A stretch of DNA of 23,235 bases from Bacteroidota bacterium (GTDB lineage: Bacteria; Bacteroidota; Bacteroidia; Bacteroidales; VadinHA17). The notes under the pieces were generated by a model that saw only the letters and a program-made list of their open reading frames with translations, was not told where the DNA came from and did not search any database. Positions within the stretch are counted from its first letter, which is position 1, and every line of letters begins with the position of its first letter. A program made the position numbers and the translations under genes. This document shows, one piece after another, positions 1-7,759 of this stretch. The DNA lies in assembly GCA_023430725.1 (NCBI GenBank), contig JAEYZD010000131.1, positions 1-23,235 of the forward strand, read 5' to 3'.

Positions 1-643
1 TGTCACCGTAGGCCAGTCCGTTCGCGATACCTGCAGCAATGGCATAGATGTTTTTCATCACTGCCGCATATTCTGTTCCGATATAATCCTCCGATATCAG
101 GGTCCTGATCCACCTGTTTGAGAAGAGCGATGCAACCATAGCTGCCCTGTCAGCGTTCCCTGAAGCAAATGTAAGAAAGGTCAGCTTCTCCATTGCAACC
201 TCCTCCGCATGGCTTGGCCCGGTTATGATCACGATATTCTCTTCCGGCACCTTCCAGTTCCTGATCAGGTATTCACCGGTAACGCAATTGTCACCCGGAA
301 TTATTCCCTTGATTCCCGAACAGATGGTCTTCCCGGCCAGGTCTGAATATTCTGCCCGGTCAAGTGCAGCCTTCAGATAAGCGGCAGGGGTAACCAGAAT
401 GATCACACCGGCAGATTCTGCAGCTTCATGAATGTCATCCGAGGGATTTACCAGTTGCGGATCAAGCTCTACTGCCGGGAGGTAATACGGGTTCTTCCCG
501 TAACGTCTCACATGCCTGTAGATTTCGGGCCTGTCAATATACCATGAAATCCGGTGGCCATTGGTGGTGAGCACCATTGCCATGGCCGTAGCCCAGCTTC
601 CTGAACCAACAAGGGTTACATCGGCAGATTTCAGATCAGGCAT
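1..643 (-). CDS. gpsA: NAD(P)-dependent glycerol-3-phosphate dehydrogenase, N-terminal part (cut by window edge)
   Basis: GpsA reduces dihydroxyacetone phosphate to sn-glycerol 3-phosphate in the cytoplasm, the backbone for phospholipid synthesis. Translating the minus strand from the ATG at 643-641 gives about 214 residues with no stop before the window edge. The N-terminal Rossmann motif is GSGSWA (residues 13-18). A GPSHAEEV block follows the nucleotide domain, and near the window edge comes AVMKNIYAIAAGIANG, which carries the lysine the family uses for catalysis. The missing part is the C-terminal helical substrate domain. The gene lies downstream of the COG2403-like gene on the same strand but is separated from it by 206 bases and a terminator, so it is probably transcribed on its own. 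I saw no clear TAnnTTTG box; TATCTTTA (667-660) is one mismatch away but has no -33 partner. Confidence 0.93.
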   Translation of the reverse strand, partial: MPDLKSADVTLVGSGSWATAMAMVLTTNGHRISWYIDRPEIYRHVRRYGKNPYYLPAVELDPQLVNPSDDIHEAAESAGVIILVTPAAYLKAALDRAEYSDLAGKTICSGIKGIIPGDNCVTGEYLIRNWKVPEENIVIITGPSHAEEVAMEKLTFLTFASGNADRAAMVASLFSNRWIRTLISEDYIGTEYAAVMKNIYAIAAGIANGLAYGD

Positions 644-772
644 ATCACAATTACTGCCGTAAAGATAGATAAATTCATCCGGCAGTCATCCCTGCAAGCA
701 GGAATCGGACCGGGAGCCCACCGGCAATCTGTCTGGCTGATCACCGGAGCCGTCATCTGGCTGCCATGCTGC

Positions 773-825
773 AAATAAAAAGTCCTCAGCCAGACCTGCC
801 CGTTACCGGGATCCGACTGAGGACT
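773..825 (-). terminator. Rho-independent terminator after the COG2403-like gene
   Basis: Perfect 9-bp arms AGTCCTCAG (781-789) and CTGAGGACT (817-825) enclose a 27-base loop that itself holds a small CCCG/CGGG hairpin (799-810). Read on the minus strand, the stem is followed directly by TTTTTATTT. It starts about 25 bases past the stop of the gene ending at 850 and isolates that gene from gpsA. Confidence 0.75.
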
Positions 826-849
826 GTAGACTGCTGACTTTGCTACTGT

Positions 850-2187
850 CTAGAGCTTGTGTTTAATGACAAACTCATCAATAACCTCCTCGAGGTTCGG
901 GCGGCCGATCTCCTGGAGATCATACCAGACCCTTGTTGAAGGTCTCTTGATATTAATGATCCTGTTCAGGTCAATGGGCGTGCCTATCACAACGGCATCG
1001 CAGTCAGTATTGTTGATTGTGGTTTCAAGGTCCCTGAGCTGCTGTTCACCGTAGCCCATTGCGGGGAGCAGTGTGCCAATATTCGGATACTTCTCGAAAG
1101 TCTCGGTAAGCTTGCCCACTGTAAACGGCCTTGGATCAACCAGCTCAGCGGCACCGAATTTGCGGGCTGCAACCACACCTGCACCTATCTTCATCTCACC
1201 GTGGGTGAGTGTCGGGCCATCCTCTACAACCAGGACGCGCTTACCCTTAATGATTGAAGGATCATCAACGCTGATGGGTGATGCGCCGTCAACCACGATG
1301 GCTTTCGGGGCAACCTTCTCAATGCTTTCGCGAACGGTCTGGATATCGCCCGGAGCCGAGCTGTCCATCTTGTTAATCACAACCACATCGGCAAGACGCA
1401 GGGTGACTTCGCCGGGATAATATGAGAGCTCATGCCCTGCGCGGTGAGGATCAGTGACAGTGATCATCAGGTCAGGATTGTAGAAGGGGAAGTCATTGTT
1501 TCCGCCATCCCAGAGCACCACATCACAACCGTCAGGGTCATTCTCTGCAGCACGCAGGATAGCTTCATAATCGACGCCGGCATAAATCACGTTACCGCGC
1601 ACAACATGCGGTTCGTACTCTTCCATCTCCTCAACCGTGCACTTATGCTTCTCAAGGTCTTCAACCACTGCAAAACGCTGAACCTTCTGCTCAACAAGAT
1701 TACCGTAAGGCATCGGGTGACGCACTGCCACAACCTTGAGGCCTTTCTTCATAAGAAGCTCAATGACCCTGCGTGATGTCTGGCTCTTGCCGCAACCGGT
1801 CCGGATTGCTCCTACAGCAATCAGGGGCTTCGTGCTCTTCACCATAGTCTCCTTCCAACCCAGGAGCGTGAAGTTTGCTCCGGCAGCGTTGACAATGGCA
1901 CTCATTGACATAACCTTCTGATAGGTCACATCACTGTAAGCGAACACGCAGTCATCAACCTTCAGTTCACTGATCAGGCGAGGCAGATCACTCTCGGAAT
2001 AAATCGGAATGCCGCCGGGGTAAAGCTTGCCCGCAAGCTCGGCAGGATACTTCCTGCCGTCAATATCAGGAATCTGGGCAGCAGTAAATGCAACGACATT
2101 GTAAAGTTCATTGTCGCGGAAGTAGGTATTGAAATTGTGAAAATCCCTGCCCGCGGCTCCAATGATGATAACATTCCTTTTTAACAT
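850..2187 (-). CDS. COG2403-family P-loop GTPase, similar to cyclic 2,3-diphosphoglycerate synthetase
   Basis: 445 residues, close to the length of archaeal cyclic 2,3-diphosphoglycerate synthetase (cPGS), the enzyme that closes 2,3-diphosphoglycerate into a cyclic anhydride using ATP. Order of parts: an N-terminal Rossmann-like segment beginning VIIIGAAGRDFHNFN (6-20); a Walker A loop GAIRTGCGKS (126-135); an acidic strand VVLWDGGNNDFPFYNPD (223-239) at the Walker B position; and VINKMDS (270-276), which resembles the G4 NKxD guanine-specificity motif. No signal peptide or membrane segment is seen, so it should be cytoplasmic. The start is well supported: ATG at 2187 with a GAGGAGG ribosome site just upstream. 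It appears monocistronic, with its own candidate promoter and terminator. Family assignment is from motif pattern; bacterial members have no settled function that I know of, so cPGS activity is only a possibility. Confidence 0.85.
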   Translation of the reverse strand: MLKRNVIIIGAAGRDFHNFNTYFRDNELYNVVAFTAAQIPDIDGRKYPAELAGKLYPGGIPIYSESDLPRLISELKVDDCVFAYSDVTYQKVMSMSAIVNAAGANFTLLGWKETMVKSTKPLIAVGAIRTGCGKSQTSRRVIELLMKKGLKVVAVRHPMPYGNLVEQKVQRFAVVEDLEKHKCTVEEMEEYEPHVVRGNVIYAGVDYEAILRAAENDPDGCDVVLWDGGNNDFPFYNPDLMITVTDPHRAGHELSYYPGEVTLRLADVVVINKMDSSAPGDIQTVRESIEKVAPKAIVVDGASPISVDDPSIIKGKRVLVVEDGPTLTHGEMKIGAGVVAARKFGAAELVDPRPFTVGKLTETFEKYPNIGTLLPAMGYGEQQLRDLETTINNTDCDAVVIGTPIDLNRIINIKRPSTRVWYDLQEIGRPNLEEVIDEFVIKHKL

Positions 2188-2252
2188 ATAACCTCCTCGT
2201 TATTTATTGATTTTTTTAAATAATATCTGCTTCAGTCACTCCACGTATCCGG

Positions 2253-2260
2253 CAAATTTA
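2253..2260 (-). promoter_or_regulatory. Candidate -7 box for the COG2403-like gene
   Basis: The minus strand reads TAAATTTG, an exact fit to the Bacteroidota -7 consensus TAnnTTTG, about 65 bases upstream of the ATG at 2187. A matching -33 TTG is not clear. The box is half of the palindrome CAAATTTATAATTTG (2253-2267), so it may alternatively be a regulator site or chance AT-rich sequence. The remainder of the 247-base gap (2188-2434) shows nothing else I can name. Confidence 0.35.
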
Positions 2261-2434
2261 TAATTTGTAACTGAAAACGGAAGTGATATTAGTCAGTTTC
2301 ATTTAATCTTTCTGAGGTTCATAATATTTTGATAACATGCAAGTTAATAATTCAGAGAGGTTTGTTGATTAAATCACTGCTTAATATTTTAAACCTCAGC
2401 TTATTGGCAGAATCTTTGCAGTAACTTTCGGCGG

Positions 2435-3046
2435 ATGAATGTCCTGGCACACATATACCTCTCAGGCGATTCGGATAACATAATCATCGGCAACTACATA
2501 GGCGATTATGTAAAAGGCCGTGATTACCTCAAATATCCTGAGGGGATCCGCAAGGGTATCATCATTCACCGGCACATTGACGCTTTTACTGACAGGCATC
2601 CGGTGGTACACCGCAGCAAGCTGCACTTTGTGGGGCGATACCGCAAGTACGCAGGTGTGATAATAGATATTCTCTATGACCATTACCTTACAAGAGAGTG
2701 GGACCTTTTTTCCAGGAGGCCCCTCGAGAGCGTGACCTATAACTTCTACAGGGCTATGGTGAATAACTTCGAGATACTGCCTGACAACGTGCGTGAGAAG
2801 ATGCCCTTCTTCATAATTGACAACTGGCTGGAGACCTACCAGACCCGCAGGGGCATACGCAGGGTATTGAAGACACTCAGCGGTTTTACATCGCTGCCGA
2901 AGGAAACACGCTGGGCCATGAGGGTATGGAAGAAGCAGTACTACTCAATAGAGGAGGACTTCATGGAGTTCTTTCCTCAACTGATAAATTATGTCGAATC
3001 GGAGTTCGGGATTGAGCTCTCCCCCGGCATCCGTGTGCCGTTCTGA
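2435..3046 (+). CDS. acpH: Acyl carrier protein phosphodiesterase (AcpH / DUF479 family)
   Basis: AcpH removes the 4'-phosphopantetheine arm from holo-acyl carrier protein, returning apo-ACP. The 203-residue product has the usual family length (about 190-200). The N-terminus MNVLAHIYLSG is the family's opening. It is followed by GNYIGDYVKG (19-28, with Asp24), the conserved HRHIDAFTDRHP (45-56), and then AGVIIDILYDHYLTREW (73-89), whose histidine and aspartates fit the HD-like metal-binding helices of the family. No signal peptide is present, so it is cytoplasmic. The start ATG at 2435 has only a weak upstream purine tract. The gene stands alone, divergent from the COG2403-like gene and convergent with rodA. 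Its last codons are duplicated in tandem beyond the stop (see the repeat at 3009-3117). Confidence 0.88.
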   Translation: MNVLAHIYLSGDSDNIIIGNYIGDYVKGRDYLKYPEGIRKGIIIHRHIDAFTDRHPVVHRSKLHFVGRYRKYAGVIIDILYDHYLTREWDLFSRRPLESVTYNFYRAMVNNFEILPDNVREKMPFFIIDNWLETYQTRRGIRRVLKTLSGFTSLPKETRWAMRVWKKQYYSIEEDFMEFFPQLINYVESEFGIELSPGIRVPF

Positions 3047-3117
3047 TCGCCGGGCGCCGGGAATCGGATTGAACCCTCCCCCGGCATCGCTGTTCCGTTC
3101 TGATAAACGGGCGCCGC
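3009..3117. repeat. 57-bp-period tandem duplication of the 3' end of acpH
   Basis: The segment 3009-3060 recurs at 3066-3117 with a period of 57 bases. Both copies share GGATTGA, then CTCCCCCGGCATC, then CCGTTCTGAT, then CGGGCGCCG, with scattered changes. The first copy holds the acpH stop at 3044-3046. Because 57 is 19 codons, the second copy stays in frame and would read RIEPSPGIAVPF followed by a second TGA at 3101-3103, echoing the real C-terminus GIELSPGIRVPF. It fills most of the 130-base convergent gap before rodA. I see no terminator hairpin with a T-run in that gap. Confidence 0.8.
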
Positions 3118-3176
3118 TAACAGTCCGGTTCATGATATCTCAACATCTCCCTGTGCCTCAAAGGCAACACCGCCTG

Positions 3177-4592
3177 TCATCCCAGGTACTCCGTCCTTCC
3201 CGCATCAAGCCGCAGGAAGATGAAGAGCAGTATCGTGAATCCCCACAGCGAACTGCCTCCGTAACTGAAGAAAGGCAAGGGAATCCCAATCACAGGCATC
3301 ACCCCTATTGTCATCCCGATATTCACAAAGAAATGGACAAGGAACAGCCCGAAGACACCGTAGCCGTATGCCCTCACAAAGGTTGACCGCTGTCGCTCTG
3401 CCATCATCAGCAACCTTAGCAGGAGCCATACAAACAATCCTATGACAACCGTTGAACCGACGAATCCCCACTCCTCCCCGACTGTGCAGAAGATAAAGTC
3501 GGTGCTCTGCTCGGGCACGAACTTGAATTTGGTCTGCGTACCGTTGAGGTATCCCTTCCCGGCGAATCCGCCGGATCCTATTGAGATAAGTGACTGGTTA
3601 AGGTTATAGCCCTCCCCGAAAGGATCAGTCTCAGTGCCCAGCATTATATTTATTCGCGTTTGCTGATGAGGCTGAAGAACATTATGGAATGCGTAGTCAA
3701 CCGTAAAGAGGTAGAGAAGCCCTCCAAGGAGGAAGGCGTAAATGATGGCCTGGCTCTTCATCTTCTGCCGGTAGATATACCAGGCATACACTATTCCAGC
3801 AAGGACTACTGACAGCACAATAATAAGAACCAACTCAAGATCAAGGACATACCTTCCCGTAAGGAAAGCTATGCCTGCTGCGACAGCCATAACTCCTGCC
3901 GCCTTCAGTGTGACAAGATAGCCTGACGTGACTATCAGCGCAATTGCGGCAACAACCAGGAGCGCTATTGCCACCGGAAGGTTACCCAGTATCAGGGTCA
4001 GCAGAAAGAGCACCACAGCGAGTATGGCTGTGATGAAGACCCATATGCTCATCCCCTCGCGGTAAAGAACAACAAAAAAGGCGAAAAAGGTTATCACCGA
4101 GCCCATGTCAGGCTGCACGGCAATCAGCAGTGCGGGAGAAAGGATGATGGCAGTGGCAGACACCATGGTCCTGGTGTTGTACATTTGCCGCTGTGAGTTG
4201 AGGTATGAGGCCAGCGCCAGCCCGGTTGCAAACTTTGCAAACTCGGAAGGCTGCAGGCCGAAAGCGCCAAAATCAAACCATGCCCTTGCTCCGTTGACTT
4301 CCTTACCCAGAACGAGTACAAGGATCAGAAGCAGCATGAAGAAACCGTAAATGAACCAGGCAAAGAAGAACCACAGCTTGTTGTCAGTAACCATTACAAA
4401 TACGGCAAGCACAAGCGCGGCAATTATGAACATCAGCTGCTTGCCGTATCGCTGTGACAGGTCGAAGATGCTTGTATGGTTCTCATTGTAGACTGCTGCA
4501 TAGATATTCAGCCAGCCCATGATCATCATCACAAGCCACAGCATAACCGTCACCCAGTCGAGCCTCGACATTATGTTGCTATTCTTGTCCAC
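3177..4592 (-). CDS. rodA: Rod-shape-determining peptidoglycan glycosyltransferase RodA (SEDS family)
   Basis: RodA polymerises lipid II into glycan strands for side-wall growth in the inner membrane, partnered with the transpeptidase PBP2. The 471-residue polytopic protein shows the SEDS landmarks: GARAWFDFGAFGLQPSEFAK (101-120), VQPDMGS (159-165), GSGGFAGKGYLNGTQTKF (339-356), and VPEQSTDFIF (359-368), in which Asp365 matches the catalytic aspartate of the family. GIPLPFFSYGGSS (436-448) lies near the C-terminus. It is longer than typical RodA (about 370-420), mainly through extra hydrophobic sequence around 185-275. It is the last gene of the purH-mre cluster and overlaps mrdA by 14 bases if the GTG at 4592 is used. 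An ATG at 4571 (MSRLDWV) is an alternative start that would sit 7 bases after the mrdA stop. Confidence 0.95.
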   Translation of the reverse strand: MDKNSNIMSRLDWVTVMLWLVMMIMGWLNIYAAVYNENHTSIFDLSQRYGKQLMFIIAALVLAVFVMVTDNKLWFFFAWFIYGFFMLLLILVLVLGKEVNGARAWFDFGAFGLQPSEFAKFATGLALASYLNSQRQMYNTRTMVSATAIILSPALLIAVQPDMGSVITFFAFFVVLYREGMSIWVFITAILAVVLFLLTLILGNLPVAIALLVVAAIALIVTSGYLVTLKAAGVMAVAAGIAFLTGRYVLDLELVLIIVLSVVLAGIVYAWYIYRQKMKSQAIIYAFLLGGLLYLFTVDYAFHNVLQPHQQTRINIMLGTETDPFGEGYNLNQSLISIGSGGFAGKGYLNGTQTKFKFVPEQSTDFIFCTVGEEWGFVGSTVVIGLFVWLLLRLLMMAERQRSTFVRAYGYGVFGLFLVHFFVNIGMTIGVMPVIGIPLPFFSYGGSSLWGFTILLFIFLRLDAGRTEYLG

Positions 4593-6411
4593 TTGCTTTG
4601 ATTACCATATTTAAAACATGATCCTCCAGGTACTTTCTCTTTATCTCGCCGGTGAGGTATTTTTCGATCATCAGACTGGCTATCGGGGCTGCGAAGGTTG
4701 ACCCGAAGCCCGCATTCTCCACATAAACAGCAATGGCGATCTGCGGATTGTCCTTCGGGGCAAAGGCCACGAAGATGGAATGGTCCTTTCCGTGGGGGTT
4801 CTGTGCTGTTCCGGTTTTTCCGCAGATAATGATACTGTCAAGACGTGCGCCACGGGCTGTGGAGCCCGGACCGCCGTTGACGGCACCCTCCATCCCCTCT
4901 ATCACCGGTTCAAAATTCTCTGCTGATATTCCGGTGATGTATTTCTGGGTGTAAAGAGGTGCAGGGGCTCCGTTTTCTCCAATTTTCTTCACAACATGAG
5001 GTATATAGAATGACCCCCTGTTTGCGATCACTGCAGCCATATTTGCCATCTGAAGCGGTGTGGCGCCTATTTCGCCCTGTCCAATGGCCAGTGATATCAC
5101 GGTAAGCGCCTTCCACCTGTCCTTGCCATAGTACCGGTCATAATAAGAGCGCGTGGGTATGTTTCCGGGCAACTCATTTGACAGGTCAATCCCCAGCTTG
5201 TTGCCAAATCCGAAGGCTACAAGATAATCCCTCCACTTGTCAAATGCATCCTGGAGGGAATTGTATTCCGGGTTCTCCAGCGTATTCCTGAATGCATTGC
5301 AGAACCATGCATTGCATGACTGTGCAACTGCCTGGATCAGGTTGAGCGGTGAACTGTGCGCGTGACATCCTACTGTCAGCGAGCCGGCATGGTATCCGTT
5401 GCTGCAGCTGAAGAGAGAAGCGGGTTTAATGACACCCTCCTGCAGCCCGATGAGGCCGTTCATTATCTTGAAGGTCGATCCGGGCGGGTATGAGGCCATC
5501 AGCGCCCTGTCAAAGAGTGGCTTTACCGTGTCTGCCTGAAGCATCGAAAAATTCTCCGACCTGATTCTGCCGACAAGCAGTGCCGGGTCATAGGTGGGTG
5601 ACGAGACCAGGGTCAGGATCTCACCTGTTGACGGCTCAATTGCAACGATGGATCCGGTCTTGTTCTGCATCAGCCTCTCACCGTACTCCTGCAGGGAGAG
5701 GTCCAGTGTAGACCACAGGTTGGTTCCGGGTATGGCGACAGTATCATATCTTCCTTCGGCATATGAACCCTTTATATTATTGTGAACATCTACAAGGAAG
5801 ATGTTTACCCCCTTCCGTCCCCTGAGATGCTCCTCATATGATTTTTCAATCCCGCTGACGCCTATATAGTCACCGGAACGATAGTACCTGTCCTTTGCTA
5901 TCAGTTTATTATCGACCTCGCCTACATAACCGAGAAGGTGTGCGGCGACGGGTTTCGTGTACTTCCTCAGTGTTCGTGCCTGGACATAGAATCCCGGGAA
6001 GCGGTAAAGTTCCTCCTGGAGCAGGGCATAGGTTTCAGAGGATATCATCTTCATGAATACTGATGGGGCTCGTCGCGAATAGCTGACCGCTGCCTTCATC
6101 CTGGTCCTGAAGTCATCCATTGTGATTCCCAGGATATTATTGAACCTGGCAGTGTCAAAGGCGCTGGTCTGCACCGGGATCACAAGCAGGTCATAAGCCG
6201 CCTGGTTGTACACTATCAGTTCTCCGTTGCGGTCATATATAAGCCCCCGGGCAGGATACTGTGTCACCGGCCTGAGTGCGTTATTGGCAGCGGAGACACG
6301 GTAGGTCTTGTCTACTATCTGAATGTAAAAGAGGCGCGTAACAAGGATAAGCGCCAGCAGAAGCACAACCGCAATCAAAAAATATTTCCTGTTCGCATAT
6401 CTGTCCTTCAT
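4579..6411 (-). CDS. mrdA: Penicillin-binding protein 2, elongation-specific transpeptidase
   Basis: PBP2 cross-links peptidoglycan during side-wall elongation as the partner of RodA. The 610-residue protein has a short cytoplasmic start and one membrane anchor (about 10-32). A pedestal/dimerisation region starting at RGLIYDRNGELI (55-66) follows. The C-terminal transpeptidase domain has all three active-site motifs: STFK (nucleophile Ser312, Lys315), SCN (Ser365-Asn367) and KTGT (532-535). All expected catalytic residues are present, so it should be active and beta-lactam sensitive. The ATG at 6411 is preceded by a GAGGAG ribosome site and lies 10 bases after the mreD stop. Confidence 0.96.
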   Translation of the reverse strand: MKDRYANRKYFLIAVVLLLALILVTRLFYIQIVDKTYRVSAANNALRPVTQYPARGLIYDRNGELIVYNQAAYDLLVIPVQTSAFDTARFNNILGITMDDFRTRMKAAVSYSRRAPSVFMKMISSETYALLQEELYRFPGFYVQARTLRKYTKPVAAHLLGYVGEVDNKLIAKDRYYRSGDYIGVSGIEKSYEEHLRGRKGVNIFLVDVHNNIKGSYAEGRYDTVAIPGTNLWSTLDLSLQEYGERLMQNKTGSIVAIEPSTGEILTLVSSPTYDPALLVGRIRSENFSMLQADTVKPLFDRALMASYPPGSTFKIMNGLIGLQEGVIKPASLFSCSNGYHAGSLTVGCHAHSSPLNLIQAVAQSCNAWFCNAFRNTLENPEYNSLQDAFDKWRDYLVAFGFGNKLGIDLSNELPGNIPTRSYYDRYYGKDRWKALTVISLAIGQGEIGATPLQMANMAAVIANRGSFYIPHVVKKIGENGAPAPLYTQKYITGISAENFEPVIEGMEGAVNGGPGSTARGARLDSIIICGKTGTAQNPHGKDHSIFVAFAPKDNPQIAIAVYVENAGFGSTFAAPIASLMIEKYLTGEIKRKYLEDHVLNMVIKASGQE

Positions 6412-6421
6412 GGCTGGCTCC

Positions 6422-6925
6422 TCATCTGTGTGGCCTTATGAAGTCAAAGAGAACAATGAAAAAGGTGGTGACTGCAGTGCTCAGAAGAACCCTGAGAAGG
6501 GTCTGGAAAAAATACCTGAGGCTGAATATCTCCACGAGGAAGAGTGCAAGGTGGTGAACCAGCACAACTGTGAATGTATAGATCAGAAACCAGCGGAGAC
6601 CGCTCCTGTATGATGACGGCGACATCTCCGCCTCAGCACCTTCGGCTGTCACGTTGAGTGACAGCACCCATGGCCGGACAAAACCTGCAAGCACCGTTGC
6701 AAATACATGCACACCCAACGTTCCGCAGAAAAGGTCAATAATGAATCCCGTCAGAAAGCTGAGAAGGAGCAATATCCACGAAGGTATTGCCACCGGCAGG
6801 ATCAGGATAAACATCACATAGACAAAGGGATTGACATATCCGCTGAACTCGATGTTGTTAAATATGAGCAGCTGAAGTGTGATCAGCAGCACAAATGCGC
6901 CTGCGTATCTGAGGATGCTGTTCAT
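6422..6925 (-). CDS. mreD: Rod shape-determining membrane protein MreD
   Basis: MreD is a small polytopic inner-membrane subunit of the elongasome. The 167-residue product has about five hydrophobic stretches, with the first two covering roughly residues 7-50, and the GFIIDLFCGTLGVHVFATVLAGF segment (60-82) is the most family-like part. Sequence conservation in MreD is low, so assignment rests mainly on size, topology and position between mreC and mrdA. The start codon overlaps the mreC stop as ATGA (6922-6925), and a strong GGAGG lies just upstream inside mreC, pointing to translational coupling. The last stretch is rich in basic residues (FDFIRPHR), as expected for a cytoplasmic tail. Confidence 0.92.
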   Translation of the reverse strand: MNSILRYAGAFVLLITLQLLIFNNIEFSGYVNPFVYVMFILILPVAIPSWILLLLSFLTGFIIDLFCGTLGVHVFATVLAGFVRPWVLSLNVTAEGAEAEMSPSSYRSGLRWFLIYTFTVVLVHHLALFLVEIFSLRYFFQTLLRVLLSTAVTTFFIVLFDFIRPHR

Positions 6926-7746
6926 TGGGCCACCTCCTTCTCAAGGTTTTCACGCTCATCCCGGGTCAGGTTGCCTATCACGTAGACATCCGTCAGCTTC
7001 TTGAAGTCAGCTGACAGCAGTACCTGCAGCGAAATGAAGTCACCACCCCTCCTCTGCGCACCCGTCAGCGTTCCCGCCATCACTCCGGCAGGGAAAATGG
7101 CTGAGAAGCCGCTTGTCACTATGGTATCACCCTCATTAACTGCTACATGATGAGGAATCTCAGAGAGCCTTGCATACCTGTGGTTAATACCGTCCCACGC
7201 GAGGGAACCGAAATAGTCATTACGCTTCATGCTGGCGCTCAGCCTGAAGTCTGTGTTCAGCAGTGACATGACAACTGAGTAGTTGCGTGAGACACCCACC
7301 ACAACGCCAACAACTCCTGAAGGCGAGGCCACACCCATCCCTTCTGCCACCCCCTGCCGTGATCCTTTGTCAAGAGTGATGAAATTCTTCTGTTTATTCA
7401 CAGAATTGCTTATAACCCTGGCATTCAGGTAGGTATAGTTGACACCGTTAACGCTGTCACGCACCGGGATGAATCCCTCCTGGCTGCCGGATGCGAGCCC
7501 TGCAATCTGTTTCTTCAGAAGGATATTCTCAGCCAGTAGTTCCTGGTTGACCTGCCTCAGACGGAAGTAATAGGTTCCCCTTTCCAACCGCTCTGCAAAA
7601 AATCCCGTGAGATGCCGTGAGATGCCGTAGAGCACGGTCTCATGATAGTTATGCGATGTGGAGAGCATGATGATAGCCACCGCTTCCAGCACAAGAAACA
7701 AAATCAGGGTCTTAAACCTGAGCAGGAAGTTCAGAAGGCTTCTCAT
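6922..7746 (-). CDS. mreC: Rod shape-determining protein MreC
   Basis: MreC is a bitopic periplasmic scaffold that links MreB and MreD to the RodA-PBP2 synthase and activates it. The 274-residue product has a basic cytoplasmic start (MRSLLNFLLRFK), one membrane segment (about 13-29), a helical coiled-coil stretch (about 52-84, rich in Leu/Glu/Gln), and then the double beta-barrel region. That region includes ARVISNSVNKQKNFITLDKG and the glycine-rich SRQGVAEGMGVASPSGVVGVV, which are typical of the family. It follows mreB by 13 bases and overlaps mreD by 4. The DNA around 7605-7628 carries 2.4 copies of a 10-base repeat inside the coding sequence, without breaking the frame. Confidence 0.95.
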   Translation of the reverse strand: MRSLLNFLLRFKTLILFLVLEAVAIIMLSTSHNYHETVLYGISRHLTGFFAERLERGTYYFRLRQVNQELLAENILLKKQIAGLASGSQEGFIPVRDSVNGVNYTYLNARVISNSVNKQKNFITLDKGSRQGVAEGMGVASPSGVVGVVVGVSRNYSVVMSLLNTDFRLSASMKRNDYFGSLAWDGINHRYARLSEIPHHVAVNEGDTIVTSGFSAIFPAGVMAGTLTGAQRRGGDFISLQVLLSADFKKLTDVYVIGNLTRDERENLEKEVAQ

Positions 7747-7759
7747 TCATGCATTGGGT

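Noticed and set aside
691..702. Small hairpin CCTGC-AA-GCAGG upstream of gpsA
   Set aside because: Five base pairs with a two-base loop and no T-run; expected by chance and not linked to a clear promoter.
2991..3386. 131-codon plus-strand frame spanning the acpH tail and the end of rodA
   Set aside because: The composition follows the 57-bp repeat and the reverse of rodA; no ribosome site and no family resemblance.
7605..7628. 10-base unit repeated 2.4 times (ccgtgagatg) in mreC
   Set aside because: Short, inside intact coding sequence, and explained by the codons of a normal MreC helix; too few copies to suggest a functional array.
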